Shown here piece by piece: positions 34,723-54,153 of a DNA stretch of 64,000 bases (positions are counted from its first letter, which is position 1; each line of letters starts with the position of its first letter). A program made the position numbers and the translations under genes. The notes beneath the pieces were generated by a model. That model was given only the letters and a program-made list of their open reading frames with translations. It made no database searches and had not been told where the DNA came from. This DNA comes from Begonia masoniana. Its lineage: Eukaryota; Streptophyta; Magnoliopsida; Cucurbitales; Begoniaceae. The stretch is taken from assembly GCA_022432975.1 (NCBI GenBank), contig CM039512.1:44305124-44369123 (forward strand). The letters are read 5' to 3'.

Positions 34723-35379
34723 TTTAAACAATAGGTATGTGAAGCAAGGCCAACTGGATGGTCTTATTGCATAGTAACTATAATAATTACAATTAAAATA
34801 ATTAAATTTGATTAAGAATGATGTAAAACACTTTAAATGTCAAAAATTAAATTTGTTTCATTATAACATGTGAGAGTATAAATTCTGCAATAATTACTGT
34901 GGTTATCGGATTACTCTGAAAATTTACATTATTAAAATAGACACGTAAATGAGGATAATATCTTTACATTGAAAAAAGTTAGATCTATGCAGCAAAAACT
35001 ATGCAAGTTTGAATTTAGTTGAGCTGAATTTTATTTAAAATGATATTTTTTTAATAAATGACTTTAAATTAAACTTTAAAGTGAGAATTTAGAGAAAGTA
35101 GTAAAAGGATAATTGTTTCCTAAATTTTGAAGCATGTGGTCATGCGATATAATAATCCTGTTATTTTTGAAAATATCCATGGATGAAAGGTCGAATTAGT
35201 AAAATTCGAAAAAAAGGATAAAAAGGTAATATTATGCATGGAGAACTCTAGAAAAATGTTAAAGTTGATAATGATCAGTTATTTTCGTGTCGATCTAGAA
35301 AGAGAAAGAAATAAGAGATAAGAGAGGGACTGTAAAAACTAAAGGAAATGAGTTGAAATTTACTTTCAATTTGTCAAGA
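34723..35379. other. AT-rich DNA, no features recognised
   Basis: AT-rich sequence up to the LTR at 35380. The 5 bp before that LTR are CAAGA, the presumed target duplication, which cannot be checked because the other end of that element is lost. Confidence 0.5.
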
Positions 35380-36213
35380 TGTCACAACCCGAGAGTGGGC
35401 CTAACAGAAACGTCAGGTTAAACGATCAACCTCGGAGAGGTCCACCGTCTAACCTAAGGCTAAATGCGGAAGTTTAGCACTAATCCAGGACCTCCTCGAA
35501 GCAACAAATAAAAGAGAGTACAAACATTCGTAGAAATACAAGATAAATGAAAATAATTACATGCCAAAATAAGGTACAATCTCGAATGTCTTACATAATA
35601 CAGAGCTGTGGAAAATAAAAGGTGAGACTCTAGGGAAAATCCAAACACGACAGGCCTCACTTCCTAGCCTTCCTTCCTTTACCTGTAGAGGGGGAGTCGA
35701 TGGGGTGAGTGACAAACTCAGTATGGGATGTTATACCTACCACTCAATGATGCATGCCTTATTAAATCAATGCACGTTTTAAAAATCAAAACCAGTTTTA
35801 ATGTTATTCATTTCTCTTCTTATTATCCGTTTAAAACGATTAATGGGGCTAACGATAAAATAAATATATATAGTGAAAATAGGCCCACATCAACAATTTT
35901 ATCATAAAAATATATATCCAGGTGTACAGTGAAAAGGGAGGTCACTCACGGATCCTCCGAACCACACCACACAGAAAGGCCGCGATAACATCAGGCAGGG
36001 CCTCATAGGGAGAAGAGAAATAGTCAACCACCAGGAGGGACGAACCACTCAGCCCTGGGCCACCGGGACACGCGCTAGGGCACACCAGGAGGGACGAACC
36101 ACTCAACCCTGGGCCCAAGGGGTCCACAAGATGGACTTAACATACCGGGGTAGCAACGAACAGACACTGGCCAGGTCGGGTAACTGGGCAAGCATACTCC
36201 GAGCCAATTCCGC

Positions 36214-36306
36214 CTATTCTTAGGGGGCGTACCCTACATTCTGCCTATTCTAAGGGGGCGTACCCTATATTCCGCCTATTCTCAGGGGGCGTACCCTATC
36301 CAAACA
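36214..36306. repeat. Three copies of a 31-bp repeat in the 3' LTR
   Basis: The unit is TTCCGCCTATTCTNAGGGGG followed by CGTACCCTAYA. The same three copies occur in the 5' LTR at about 45046-45138, so the triplication is older than this insertion. Confidence 0.92.
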
Positions 36307-37789
36307 AGCGTGGGGAGTACCACAACAACTGGGCAAAACCCCCTGATACTCCTAGCATAAGGGCCCAGCTAAGAGTGCCAGACGGTTATCTCCAGTATCA
36401 AACTCCAAATGGCACAACAGAAAATCAATGCATGACAATATCAAATGCAGGTATAAAACCATCTACGTGCCAAGCATGAAAAATCTCAAGGAAATCTCAA
36501 ATACCACCCGTCAGCAAAGGCAAGTAAAACATGACATATAAAATCCACTAGGCAGTATAATCAGTGAAAAATATACGTGCCACAATAAGCTAAATAATCA
36601 TGCCAGTAAGAATGCCAACATCAATACTAGTGGTATCCCACCAAAAATAATATACGTGCATGCAAGGCTAGGTATACGCGGAAAGTATAATAACCCATAC
36701 CCCTACGGCGAGTCCTCCTATCTTCGGTAAACCGTGGCTCCTCAGGAATTGCTTCCAAATCAGCAAAAATCCTCTAAATCTGAGAAACAACACAAGGAAT
36801 GAGCTCCGTTAAGGCCCAATTGGGTCCAGAAACGATATAAATTACGAACCGGGGCGAAAACGGGTCAAAATGGCCGGGTTGACTTTTGGTCAAAAGTCAA
36901 AGGTCAACCGTTGACTTTGACTGACCGGTCAAAGTCAACGGTCTGGTCAAAGTCCACGATCAAAGTCAACCGTTGACTTTGACTAACCGGTTCGGGTCGA
37001 CCTGGTTCAGGTCGGTCCGGGTCGGGTCGGGTCGGTCCGGGTCGGGTCGAGTCGATCCGGGTCGGGTCGAGTCGGTCCGGGTCAGGTCGATCCGAGTCGG
37101 GTTGGTCTGACCCGAACCAACCCAACCCAACTGGGCTCGGGCCAGACCCGGCCCAAACCCAAATCGGGTTGGACCAGGCGGGTTCGACCCGAATGGGCTG
37201 GGTTGACCCAGCCTGATGGGTCGGGTCAGACTCGGCCCAATGGACCCAAGTCGAACCCGACCCAGAGGCCAAAGGCCTGGGTCAGCCTGGCCCAATTCTG
37301 GATCGGGTTGGGCCAAGCCCAGTCGGGCCCAACTCAGCCCTGGGTCAGAGTCAACTCGGCCCAAATCCCGAGTTAACTCAGCCCATGGTCGAGTTGACTC
37401 GACCGGCGACCACCGAAGGCCGGCGATGCTCCGACGACGCTCCGGCGACCGACCGACAACCTTCCCGCGGCGAAAAAACACCATTTCTTACCTCTTTTTC
37501 GCCAAAAATCGTTTCCAACGCGTTACACGACTTCTCTCCAATCGTTTCCTACCAAAACACGAAAAAAAACAACCCTAAATCGTAGATCTACAAAAAAACT
37601 AAAACCCGAAACTTCTCGGGCAAAAATCGAGAGAACGGGAGGTTACCTTCGAAATCGCCCTTCACAAACGTTGATCTACTCTTCGAGACGAACGTTTTGA
37701 CACCAAGATCGCACCGAACGAAGGTCGTTCCGGCGTCGGTGGTTTTCCTCTCTCTCTCTCTCTCTCCTTTCTCTCTCTCTCTCTCTTTT

Positions 37790-38596
<807 letters not shown>

Positions 38597-38706
38597 ATTT
38601 ATTTATTAATTATTTTATTTATTTATTAATTATTTTATTTTATATTTAATCTATTTAATTCTTTTTATTTAATTTTGATTTTAAATTTTAGTTAATTCTT
38701 TTTATT

Positions 38707-38709
<3 letters not shown>

Positions 38710-38791
<82 letters not shown>
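38710..38791. repeat. Run of 82 T in the 3' LTR
   Basis: A homopolymer T run between TTTTTATTAAA and ATTTACCTTATTG, within the AT-rich start (in element sense) of the LTR. Confidence 0.95.
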
Positions 38792-38799
<8 letters not shown>

Positions 38800-38927
38800 T
38801 ATTGAACGTTCGGTTTCACGATTTCAACTCTACCGAAAAGTTAACGAATTGATCCCAATTATTTACACTTAAAATTCGCAAAAAAATTTATGCAAATTTT
38901 ACAACTATTAAATTGACGGTTTGTACA

Positions 38928-38945
38928 TCTTTTTCCCCCTTTTTA
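38928..38945 (-). promoter_or_regulatory. Polypurine tract of the large chromovirus
   Basis: The minus strand reads AAAAAGGGGGAAAAAGA immediately before TGTACAAACC, the 5' end of the 3' LTR. It lies about 30 bases after the pol stop codon at 38974. Confidence 0.85.
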
Positions 38946-38973
38946 TGAATTTCCGCCCCCGAATTCGCCCCAA

Positions 38974-42052
<3,079 letters not shown>

Positions 42053-43255
42053 CTAGGGCGACCCACTTTCCCTGATAAATCCTTTGCTCTGCAGATCCTC
42101 TAACTGCTTGCGCAGTTCCACTAACTCAGCGGGTGACATCCTGTAGGCAGGTATAGAAACTGGAGTAGCCCCTGGAACAAGATCGATACAAAACTCAATC
42201 TCTCTGTCTGGAGGTAAACCCGGTAGCTCATCAGGAAAGACGTCATCGTACTCCCTGACGACTGAGACATCAATCTCCTGCACCGCGGTCTCAAGGTCTA
42301 GGTCCATCGACCAAAGTCCCCCATACTGTTCCAATCCACTCCTGCCTCGTAAACATACCCGAAACATAGAGTTCACAATCCCCATACAAGGACCTCGGTG
42401 GTAGGTAACAACCCTGTCAGACTTCGAGGTAACTGTAACCCGCCTCAAGTGGCAATCAACTATCGCGTGATATTTCATCAGCCAATCACAACCCAGAATG
42501 ATGTCAAACTGCTTCAAAGGCAGGACAATAAGATCGGCTGAAAACTTGCAATCGTCGATCACCACACAAACTGATCTGCAGATATAAGCAACCCCACTCC
42601 TGTCACCCAGCGGAGTATTCAAGAAGAAAGGGGTTCCCATCTCTTCGATGGCCAAACCCAACACCTCAGCAAAATCAGCAGAAATAAACGAATGCGACGC
42701 CCCAGTATCAAATAAAACCCGAGCAAAAGTATGGAAGATCAGAATCGTACCATCCACAACCGCAGGCTGGTCTGGCACAGGAAAATAATCGGCCTGGTCC
42801 ACTGCATATGACTGACCAGCAACTCCCTTGCCCTTATAATCGCGACCACGGCCGCTGGCTCTGGTGGTAGATCCACGAAATCCACCTGTCCTCTGCTGCT
42901 GAACAGGAGGTGAACCACTAGCAAAGGGCTGCCCGATCGGTCGATAAGGAGTATCAATAACAGGCCTATCCTCTGCTCGGCGCTGGGGTGTCTGAAACTG
43001 AGCCTGCTGAAAAGGTGGTCGGGTCTGTCCCCGATGCTGGCCCGGAGGGGGGAATGAATCGGTAGCTGTGGGAATATGAAAGGAGTGCCGCGGCTGCTGC
43101 CTCGGAGGGGAGAATGACTCAGCAGCTGCGGGAATATGAAAGGAGTGTCGCGGCTGCTGCCCCTGAGGTTGGTTCAGCGGACATTCCCTCTTAAAATGAC
43201 CAGGCTGGCCACAGGTATGGCAAGAATAAGGGGAGTACCTACTGCTCCCGGACGA
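42053..43255 (-). pseudogene. Chromovirus nucleocapsid end, protease and RT entry
   Basis: Continuing the same frame as gag, the minus strand gives a zinc knuckle CHTCGQPGHFKREC, a Gln/Pro-rich stretch with a duplicated RHSFHIP(A/T)A segment, and an aspartic protease (ARVLFDTGASHSFIS with DTGAS, then ILGCDWL). RT then begins: YDDVFPDELPGLPPDREIEF, IDLVPGATPVSIPAYRMSPA, QSKGFIRESGSP. The frame is open from 43255 to the TAG at 42053. The protease active site is intact. Confidence 0.93.
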
Positions 43256-44059
43256 TCAACCACTCGATCCAGAAGAGCGACTAGCACTGCCACCCTGATC
43301 TGACACCTGTCGCTGACCTTTCCTAGTCATCTTCCTCCCTGAAGATCGACGGTCTGATCCGTGCTGAGAGGTGCTATCACCCGAGCTACACAACCTCTCT
43401 ATCCTCAGGGCGACCTCATAAGCCCGAAGCAAACTATCATACTGGTTCACAGCTACAATTCGCTTGATACTGAAATTTAAGCCCTGAATAAATTTAATAA
43501 CCTGGGCCTCCACACTGACCCCTCCAGAATATGCTAACAAATGAATAAAACGATTGTAATAATCAGTCACAGATGTAGACCCCTACACCAGCTCATAATA
43601 TGCTCTAGTCATCATGCCCATATACTCTCTGCTGCTGAACTGGCTACGAAACAGAGAAGTGAACTCAGCCCATCCCATAGACTCGACATTAAACTCATTG
43701 CGGACGGCTAACCACCAGCGCCTAGCAGCCTCCCTCAGAAAATGGACAGCTATAAGAACTCTGGACTCAGCCGGCGTCTAAAGAGTCTCGAAGTTAAGCT
43801 CCATAACCTCGAGCCAGTTCTCAGCCTCCGCTGTATCAGTACCACCCACAAAAGTTGGAGGGTTGAGTTCGTTGAACTCACGAAAGTACACCCCTCGGGT
43901 GGTCGTCGAAGCAGGGGTGGAATCAGGGGTAGGAACAGGAGCCGGAGGTGGAGGTGGAGCCTGAGCACCGCTCACCAGGTTCCACAAAGCCTCCAATATA
44001 GAAGACATGGTGCTAGGGTCCTGATCGGGATTACGAGGAACTCTCCTCCTCTGGGGCAT
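43256..44059 (-). pseudogene. Chromovirus gag with three nonsense codons
   Basis: The likely start is the ATG at 44059 (MPQRRRVPRNPDQD). It gives a Pro-rich N-terminus, then the Retrotrans_gag domain: FNELNPPTFVGGTDTAEAEN, WLEVMELNFETL, REAARRWWLAVRNEF, WAEFTSLFRSQFSSREYM, DYYNRFIHLLAYSG. Stops lie at 43778 (TAG), 43583 (TAG) and 43256 (TGA), all in one frame with the protease and RT. Each fits a single C-to-T change (CAG to TAG twice, CGA to TGA once). Gag forms the particle in which reverse transcription takes place. Confidence 0.93.
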
Positions 44060-44185
44060 CGTGACACTTCTGCAAAACATGAGATTGTACCACATTAGCA
44101 TTTTCATCAATCATTCTTTTCACGTATCCTACTAACTGCTCATACTTGATCTCAATCATTTGTCACTAAGAGGTCATTGAACCTT

Positions 44186-44199
44186 GCGCTCTGATACCA
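44186..44199 (-). promoter_or_regulatory. Primer binding site of the large chromovirus
   Basis: The minus strand reads TGGTATCAGAGCGC nine bases inside the LTR end at 44209. It matches initiator tRNA-Met and marks 44209-47141 as the 5' LTR. Confidence 0.88.
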
Positions 44200-44208
44200 A
44201 TAAATTTC

Positions 44209-48561
<4,353 letters not shown>

Positions 48562-49782
48562 CGAACTCAAAAAGTTAGGGGATTGTGTGATGTAGGTAAA
48601 GTCAAAAATTAGAAGGTGGTGGACTGTGTCCTCATTGGGTTGTAAATCTCTAGCCATCTAGAGGTTTATATTGTGGCATGGAGGTGCTATTGTGAAATTG
48701 TCAAAGGAAAGTATGTGAACAACTTTAAATATGACAATTTATTGATCATGCATATTAATATTCACAATGATCATTTATTTGACATTTACAAAAGCAAAAG
48801 TGTTCTTCAGATGAAATGATGTATTAAGGATGGTGAATAAGCTCAAGAAAGATTGGATGAAGATATGGAATGGATAAAAGAAAATAAAAGAAACCCATGG
48901 CTGGACGATTTTGAGCTTATAGCTCTCGGCTAATACTTTCTCCAAGGAGAAGATCACAACTTGTAGGGATGGTATAAACCAACTTCTTTTATTTTCCAGC
49001 CTCTAAGAGAATTAGAGAGAAGTGTGAGATGAGAGTTTTTCAAGTTACCACAACAAGAAAAACAATTGGAGGGCTGCTCCTCATAGTTTGCACAAAACCG
49101 TGGCTTACCTAGGCACCAACCTTGGTAACTCCAAGAACCACAAGTTTTAAAGGAAATATGTTATTTTCATTTCACCAAAAGACTCTTACAACCACCAATA
49201 TACATACATTTATAGAACTCCTAAATGACTAGGGTTTACAAGAAATTTAAACAACATCGTTAGATGGTTGGCGGCCATGAGCTGCCAAGATGAGCCGAGC
49301 ACGCGCCTCCCCTCAATGGTTGATCTTCAATCCGTGCAAGCTTCATCCATTCCTCCTTGTGTGCCATGTCATTCATCCCACCTCATTTCCTTCAGCCAAG
49401 TCATCAATCCAAGCCTCTCTTGAGCTTGATCCATCGGTTGTGGATGAATAAGACCTTGGGTGCATGAATTCTTCCTTGGCTGAGCCAACATCTATAAAAA
49501 CTTACCCTTTACCCACCACCATACATCTATTCTTAGAACACATCTATTCCTAACCACACAATCTACAAACATGCAATAAACGGCTAATTGTTTTGCCAAA
49601 ACACATGCTAATGTAACGGTTGATCCTTGTCCGTAGAGTTAGGCTCCCATTCCAAGTCCTTGAAAAGATTATTACCTACAAAAGAATTAAATTTGTTAGA
49701 AAACAGGTTAAATATATTATTGGTCTTGGATATGTTTTGGGCCTTAGTCTAGGATTGCGTCATGGGCCTCTGGGGTACATCA
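48562..49782 (-). mobile_element. 3' LTR of a CRM-like chromovirus
   Basis: In the element's sense it starts TGATGTACCCCAGAGGCCCA at 49782, which is still inside the pol frame (stop at 49749), and runs to about 48562, where GGTGGTAACG resembles the end (GATGGTAACG) of the solo LTR at 57533-58715. Shared blocks include TCTCGGCTAAT(A/G)CTT, CTCCAAGGA(A)GAAGA and GGGCC..GGGGTACATCA. The far border is approximate because the terminal bases have changed. Confidence 0.6.
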
Positions 49783-51334
49783 TCTTCCCTGAGTAATTGA
49801 GGATTTTCCCTCAAATCCTTTTCTTGGGCCTCCTTGATGTCAAATTCCTCTCCTATGTAAGGCGATTGATCCTGGAAATTAAAGGTTGGTGACACACTAT
49901 AGTCCCCGGGCAATTCTATCTTGTAGGCGTTGTTGTTGATTCGTTCCAACACCTTGAAAGGTCCGTCAGCCCTAGGTAATAATTTAAATTTCCTTTTATC
50001 CGGGAATCTTTTCTTGCGTAAGTGTAGCCATACTAAGTCACCTATGTTAAAAATCACTTCCTTACGACCTTTATTTGTCTGTCATGCATAACCTTAATTT
50101 TTCCTTTCCATGGTTTTACGCACCTTTTTGTGTAATTCCTTGATTTGTGTTGCCTTGCCTTCTCCTAAGGGGTTCTCCGGTTCCTTCATAGGTAGGGGCA
50201 CAAGATCCAGTGGCGTTGAGGAATTATATACATATACCACTTCGAAGGGTGCCCGTTGAGTAGTGGAGTGGACACTCCGATTGTAGGAAAAATCTAATTC
50301 AGGTAGGAGAATATCCCAGTTGGATAACTTATTTCTTACGACACTACGTAGAAGGGTACCTAAAGTTCGGTTGACCACTTCTGTCTTCCGGTCTGTTTAG
50401 GGATGGAAAGATGTGCTAAAACACAGTTTAGTCCCCACTTTTCTCCCTAAGGTCTTCCAAAATATACTTAAAAACTTAGTGTCGCTATCCAACATTATAG
50501 AGTGTGAGATCCCATGGAGACTGACAACCTCTTGGAAGAAAATGTCACTAATATGGATTGAGTTATCAGTTTTGGCATAAGCAATGAAATGTGCCATCTT
50601 CAAAAAATGATCCATGACTACCAAGATAGCATTCTTGCTTCTAGCTGTTCATGGCAATCCTAGGTCAAAATCTATACTGATTTCAACCCATGGTTTAGTC
50701 GATACTGGTAAGGATAGATATAATTCTTGGGGAATGACTTTACTCTTGGCCCTTATACAGATAGCGCACTGTTCGATCATGTGGTGTACATGTCTCATCA
50801 TGTGGGGCCAAAACAAATGCTCCTTAAGTAGATCTGAGGTCATTCTCTCCCCGACATGGCTAGCTAAGCCTCCACTGTGAGCTTCCTTGACGAGACATTG
50901 TCTCATACTTCCTTTAGGGATACATAATTAGCCTCCCTTAAGTAGATAGCCATCCGTAATACGGTACTCTCTTTCGCCTTCATCTAGGTATCTAGTATAA
51001 TGTGTTTCGAAATGTGCATCTGATGCATAATTGTTCTTGATCCATTCAAATCCAAAGAATATATTCCCTAGAGTAGTTATAAGGATGTGTTTCCTAGATA
51101 AGGCATCCCCAACCACATTGCTCTCCCCTTTAATATATTTAAGAGTGTAAAGGAATCTCTTCAAGAACCCCACCCACTTTGTGTGCCTCTTGTTTAGCTT
51201 GTTCTGACTACGAATGTGCTTCAAGGCTTGGTGGTCAGTATGGATCACGAATTCCTTTGACAAAAGATAGTGTTGCTATTGTTCAATTGCTGCGTATGAT
51301 GGCATAAACTCTTTGTCATTATGGACATGATTTA
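49749..51334 (-). pseudogene. CRM-like chromovirus RNase H and integrase
   Basis: One frame runs from about 51330 to TAG 49749 with five or six stops. RNase H end: [50 protein letters not shown]. Integrase: EAHSGGLASHVGERMT, MIEQCAICIRAKSK (zinc), VEISIDFDLGLP, VVMDHFLKMAHFIA, SDTKFLSIFWKTLGRKVGTK, TDRKTEVVNRTLGTLLR (Glu). C-terminus: [40 protein letters not shown], then [13 protein letters not shown] and [11 protein letters not shown]. There is no canonical chromodomain, and the tail extends into the LTR, as known for CRM-clade elements. The stops fit CAA, CAG or CGA codons changed by C to T. RT and gag of this element are missing: the satellite-like array adjoins at 51335. Confidence 0.85.
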
Positions 51335-52767
51335 GCACGACTCTTTTTTGTCATTTTTATTATTTCATTTTTAATGTCGTTTACGTTATTATTGGCGTGA
51401 AAATCATCCGGAAAGAAACAAAATGGTATCTCCAAATTATTTTGAAATTTTAACTACACAACAAGCATATTATGAGAAGATATTTCTACAAAGTTTTGTG
51501 TCTTTTTACTTCATCGTGATTTTTTGTCATTTTTTATTTCTATTTACATATTATATGGGCAAGATACAGTGCTAAGGAAAACAAAACTATGTCAGAATAT
51601 TTTGAAATTTTAACTACACAACAAGCATATCATGAGAAAAAATTCTGAAAAGTTCGTGATTTTTAACTCGTAGAGAGGTGTGATTTTTTGTCAATTTTTA
51701 ATACGGTTACGTAGTTTTCTAGAGTCTAATGCGGTCTGGAAAGGAAAAAAAAAGGCCCTTCTGAATTAGTTGAATTTTACTTACAAAAACAGCATATATG
51801 AGAAGATATTTCTACAAAGTTTCGGGACTTTTTGATATCATGCGGTTTTTGTCATTTTTTATTATTTATTACGTTAGTATAGGAGAAAAGTCAATTCGAA
51901 AAGAAAAATCAATTCTTTTCGAACTAGTCTGAAATTTTAATTACACAACCAGCATATCATGAGAAGAAAAGTCGGTTCGGACTAGTCATAAATTTTAACT
52001 ACACAACCAGTATATCATAAAAATATATTCTGCAAAGTTTCGTAACTTTTCGACTTCGTTCAATTTTTTGTCATTTTTAATGTCGGTTTACGTTATTATT
52101 GGCGTAAAATCAGTCCGGAAAAGAAAAAAATGTTATCTCCAAATTATTTTGAAATTTTAACTACACAACACGCATATTATGAAAAGATATTCTACAAAGT
52201 TTTGTGTCTTTTTTACTTCATGTGATTTTTTGTCATTTTTTATTTCTATTTACATTATTATAGGGGCAAGATCAGTGCATAAAGGAAAACTATGGTCCAG
52301 ATTATTTTGAAATTTTAACTGCACAACAAGCATATCATGAGAAAAAATTCTGCAAAGTTTCGTGACTTTTTAACTTCGTATGATTTTTTGTCATTTTTTA
52401 TATCCGGTTACGTTAGTTATTATAGAGGCTAATTCGGTCTGGAAAGGAAAAAAAAAGGCCCTTCTGAATTAGTCTGAAATTTTACTTACAAAACTAGCAT
52501 ATTATGAGAAGATATTTCTACAAAGTTTCGTGACTTTTTGATATCATGCGGTTTTTTGTCATTTTTTATGTTCATTTACGTATTATAGTGACAAAATTGG
52601 TGCATAAAGGAAAACCAATATCCGGTCCGAATTATTATGAAATTTTAACTACACAACAAGCATATTATGAGAAGTGATTCTACAAATTTTCGTGACTTTC
52701 AACTTCGTGCGATTTTTTCTCACTTTTAATGTCTGTTTACCTTATTATAGAGGCTAAATCGGTCTGG
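51335..52767. repeat. Satellite-like array of about 160-bp monomers
   Basis: Eight to nine imperfect monomers, recognised by TTTTGAAATTTTAACTACAC and a following CATAT(T/C)ATGAGAA, TCTACAAAGTTTCGTGACTT, GATTTTTTGTCATTTTT and TTACGTTATTAT. The anchor TAACTACACA or its variants falls near 51451, 51611, 51781, 51938, 52158, 52317, 52482 and 52648, so spacing is 157-170 bp, with one 59-bp partial unit at about 51997. Monomer types recur in order (TATCTCCAAATT type, CAGTGC-TAAGGAAAAC type, GGCCCTTCTGAATTAG type) with a shift of about 705 bp, which indicates higher-order structure. It sits between a Gypsy gag fragment (52768 on) and CRM-like RNase H (51334 down). No coding content. Confidence 0.88.
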
Positions 52768-53526
52768 AACTTACATTCACCTGGATGGTTCTTCTTACAC
52801 TTCTGGCATTGAGGAAACTGCAAAGGTCCTTGCATACACTTCCCGTCTCTCTGATTGATTTTGTCGTCTCTGGGTCTTTTTGTCCCCTTAAATTGTTGTT
52901 GCCATCCTTTGCTCTGCTGAGGTGGAATTTCTCTCAAAAACCTCTTCGGGGGATCCCTTTGCTTAAGAAACTTTAATTCACCTTCTTCGACTTCCAATGC
53001 CTTGGCTACCACCTTAGCATACGACACATCTTGAGTTCCGAATATCTTTACCCCTCTATAAATCTCTACCTTCAATCCTTGTACAAACTGGTGAACTTTG
53101 TTTTCATTGTGGCTCATCAAGTGGCTGGCATAACGAAACAGTGCTTCAAACTTCCTGACATATTCTGCTATTGATCCGGTCTGACGTAGTTGGGTAAACT
53201 CCACCATTTTGTTTGTCTGGACGGTGTTACTGAAATACTTGTCGTAGAATACCACTTTGAACTCTTCCCATGACATCTCCTTCACATTGGTTGTGGCCTT
53301 CACCGTATCTCACCAATACCTGGCATCTTTTGCAAAATGTAACATAGCACTCGAGACTTTCTCTCTTTTGTCCACTTTAGCGTAGTTGAACATGTCTTCC
53401 ATGGTTCGAATCCATTCCGCAACATAAAGGGGATCCGGTGATAATCTATCAAACGTTGGAGGCCAGAGTCGGTGGAACCTAACTCCGCTCTGATCATTTG
53501 AAACACTCGAACTAGAATTCTCATGT
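52768..53526 (-). pseudogene. Gypsy gag, main part
   Basis: The minus strand reads a Retrotrans_gag domain: MEDMFNYAKVDKREKVSSAM, ATTNVKEMSWEEFKVVFYDK, QLRQTGSIAEYVRKFEALFR, NENKVHQFVQGLKVEIYRGV, then a basic linker and the first zinc knuckle CQKCKKNHPGEC, where it is cut by the array at 52767. A TGA where a Trp is expected (YWW before KATTNV) and a frameshift near 53300 show decay. The 5' end of the gag lies beyond the Cassandra insertion, at 54344-54455. The knuckle resembles those of the mini-Gag elements, but here a full capsid-type domain is present. Confidence 0.88.
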
Positions 53527-53614
53527 TCCTATGTAACAACCCATTTTTCCAGCAAGATATTGTCCGCTATGGGGATTGGGCTGTAACTCAATATCCTCCT
53601 CTCACGGCTTTGTT

Positions 53615-53700
53615 TGGCGAGGATTTTCCAGTCGGTCACCTAACCTAGTACTACTCTCGCCGAATCACTTTTAACTTTGGAGTTCTTATGAGATCTGTTG
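53615..53700 (-). promoter_or_regulatory. 5S rRNA-like block in Cassandra 3' LTR
   Basis: The minus strand reads AGAACTCCAAAGTTAAAAGT, then GGCGAGAGTAGTACTAGG and GGTGACCGACTGGAAAATCC, aligning with the box A, intermediate element and box C region of plant 5S rRNA genes (pol III internal promoter). Several bases differ from a functional 5S gene, for example TTAAAAGTGATTC for TTAAGCGTGCTTG. It is not a 5S gene. Confidence 0.88.
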
Positions 53701-54068
53701 TCAATTGTGCTCCAAAACGCGTCTTACTATCTTGGGAGGGTCTCTTTACATATGTTTCATTTCCACATACTTCCCCAAGAGATGTGGGATTGTGACGACT
53801 CCTTTTTACGACTCGTCACCTTTTGGTTTGCCCGCGCGAATGTACCGCCATCCGGGTTCTGGTTCTGGTTCGTGTAGCCATCGTACACATACTTACACAT
53901 CCGAGTCATCACAATCACTCCCCCTCGGGGGCCCAACGTCCTTGTTGGCCACATTTCCGGTTGGGTACAGGCTCTGATACCATTTGTAACGACCCATTTT
54001 CCCAGCAAGATATTGTCCGCTATGGGGATTGGGCTTTAGCTCAATATCCTCCCCTCACGGCTTTGTTT

Positions 54069-54153
54069 GGCGAGGACTTCCCAGTCGGTCACCCAACCTG
54101 GTACTACTCTCGCCGAAGCACTTTTAACTTTGGAGTTCTTATGGGATCCGTTG
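54069..54153 (-). promoter_or_regulatory. 5S rRNA-like block in Cassandra 5' LTR
   Basis: The same block in the other LTR, somewhat closer to 5S rRNA: GGATCCCATAAGAACTCC, AGTTAAAAGTGCTTCGGCGA, GAGTAGTACCAGG, TTGGGTGACCGACTGGGAAG. It includes the GGATCCCAT word lost from the other copy. Confidence 0.88.

Noticed and set aside
36904..37578. Overlapping Arg/Pro/Asp-rich frames on both strands (also at 45740-46437)
   Set aside because: They come from GTCGGGTC-type GC-rich repeats in the chromovirus LTR and occur in both LTR copies.
53615..54153. A pair of 5S rRNA genes
   Set aside because: The 5S-like blocks lie inside LTRs of a Cassandra element, are incomplete and differ at promoter bases.
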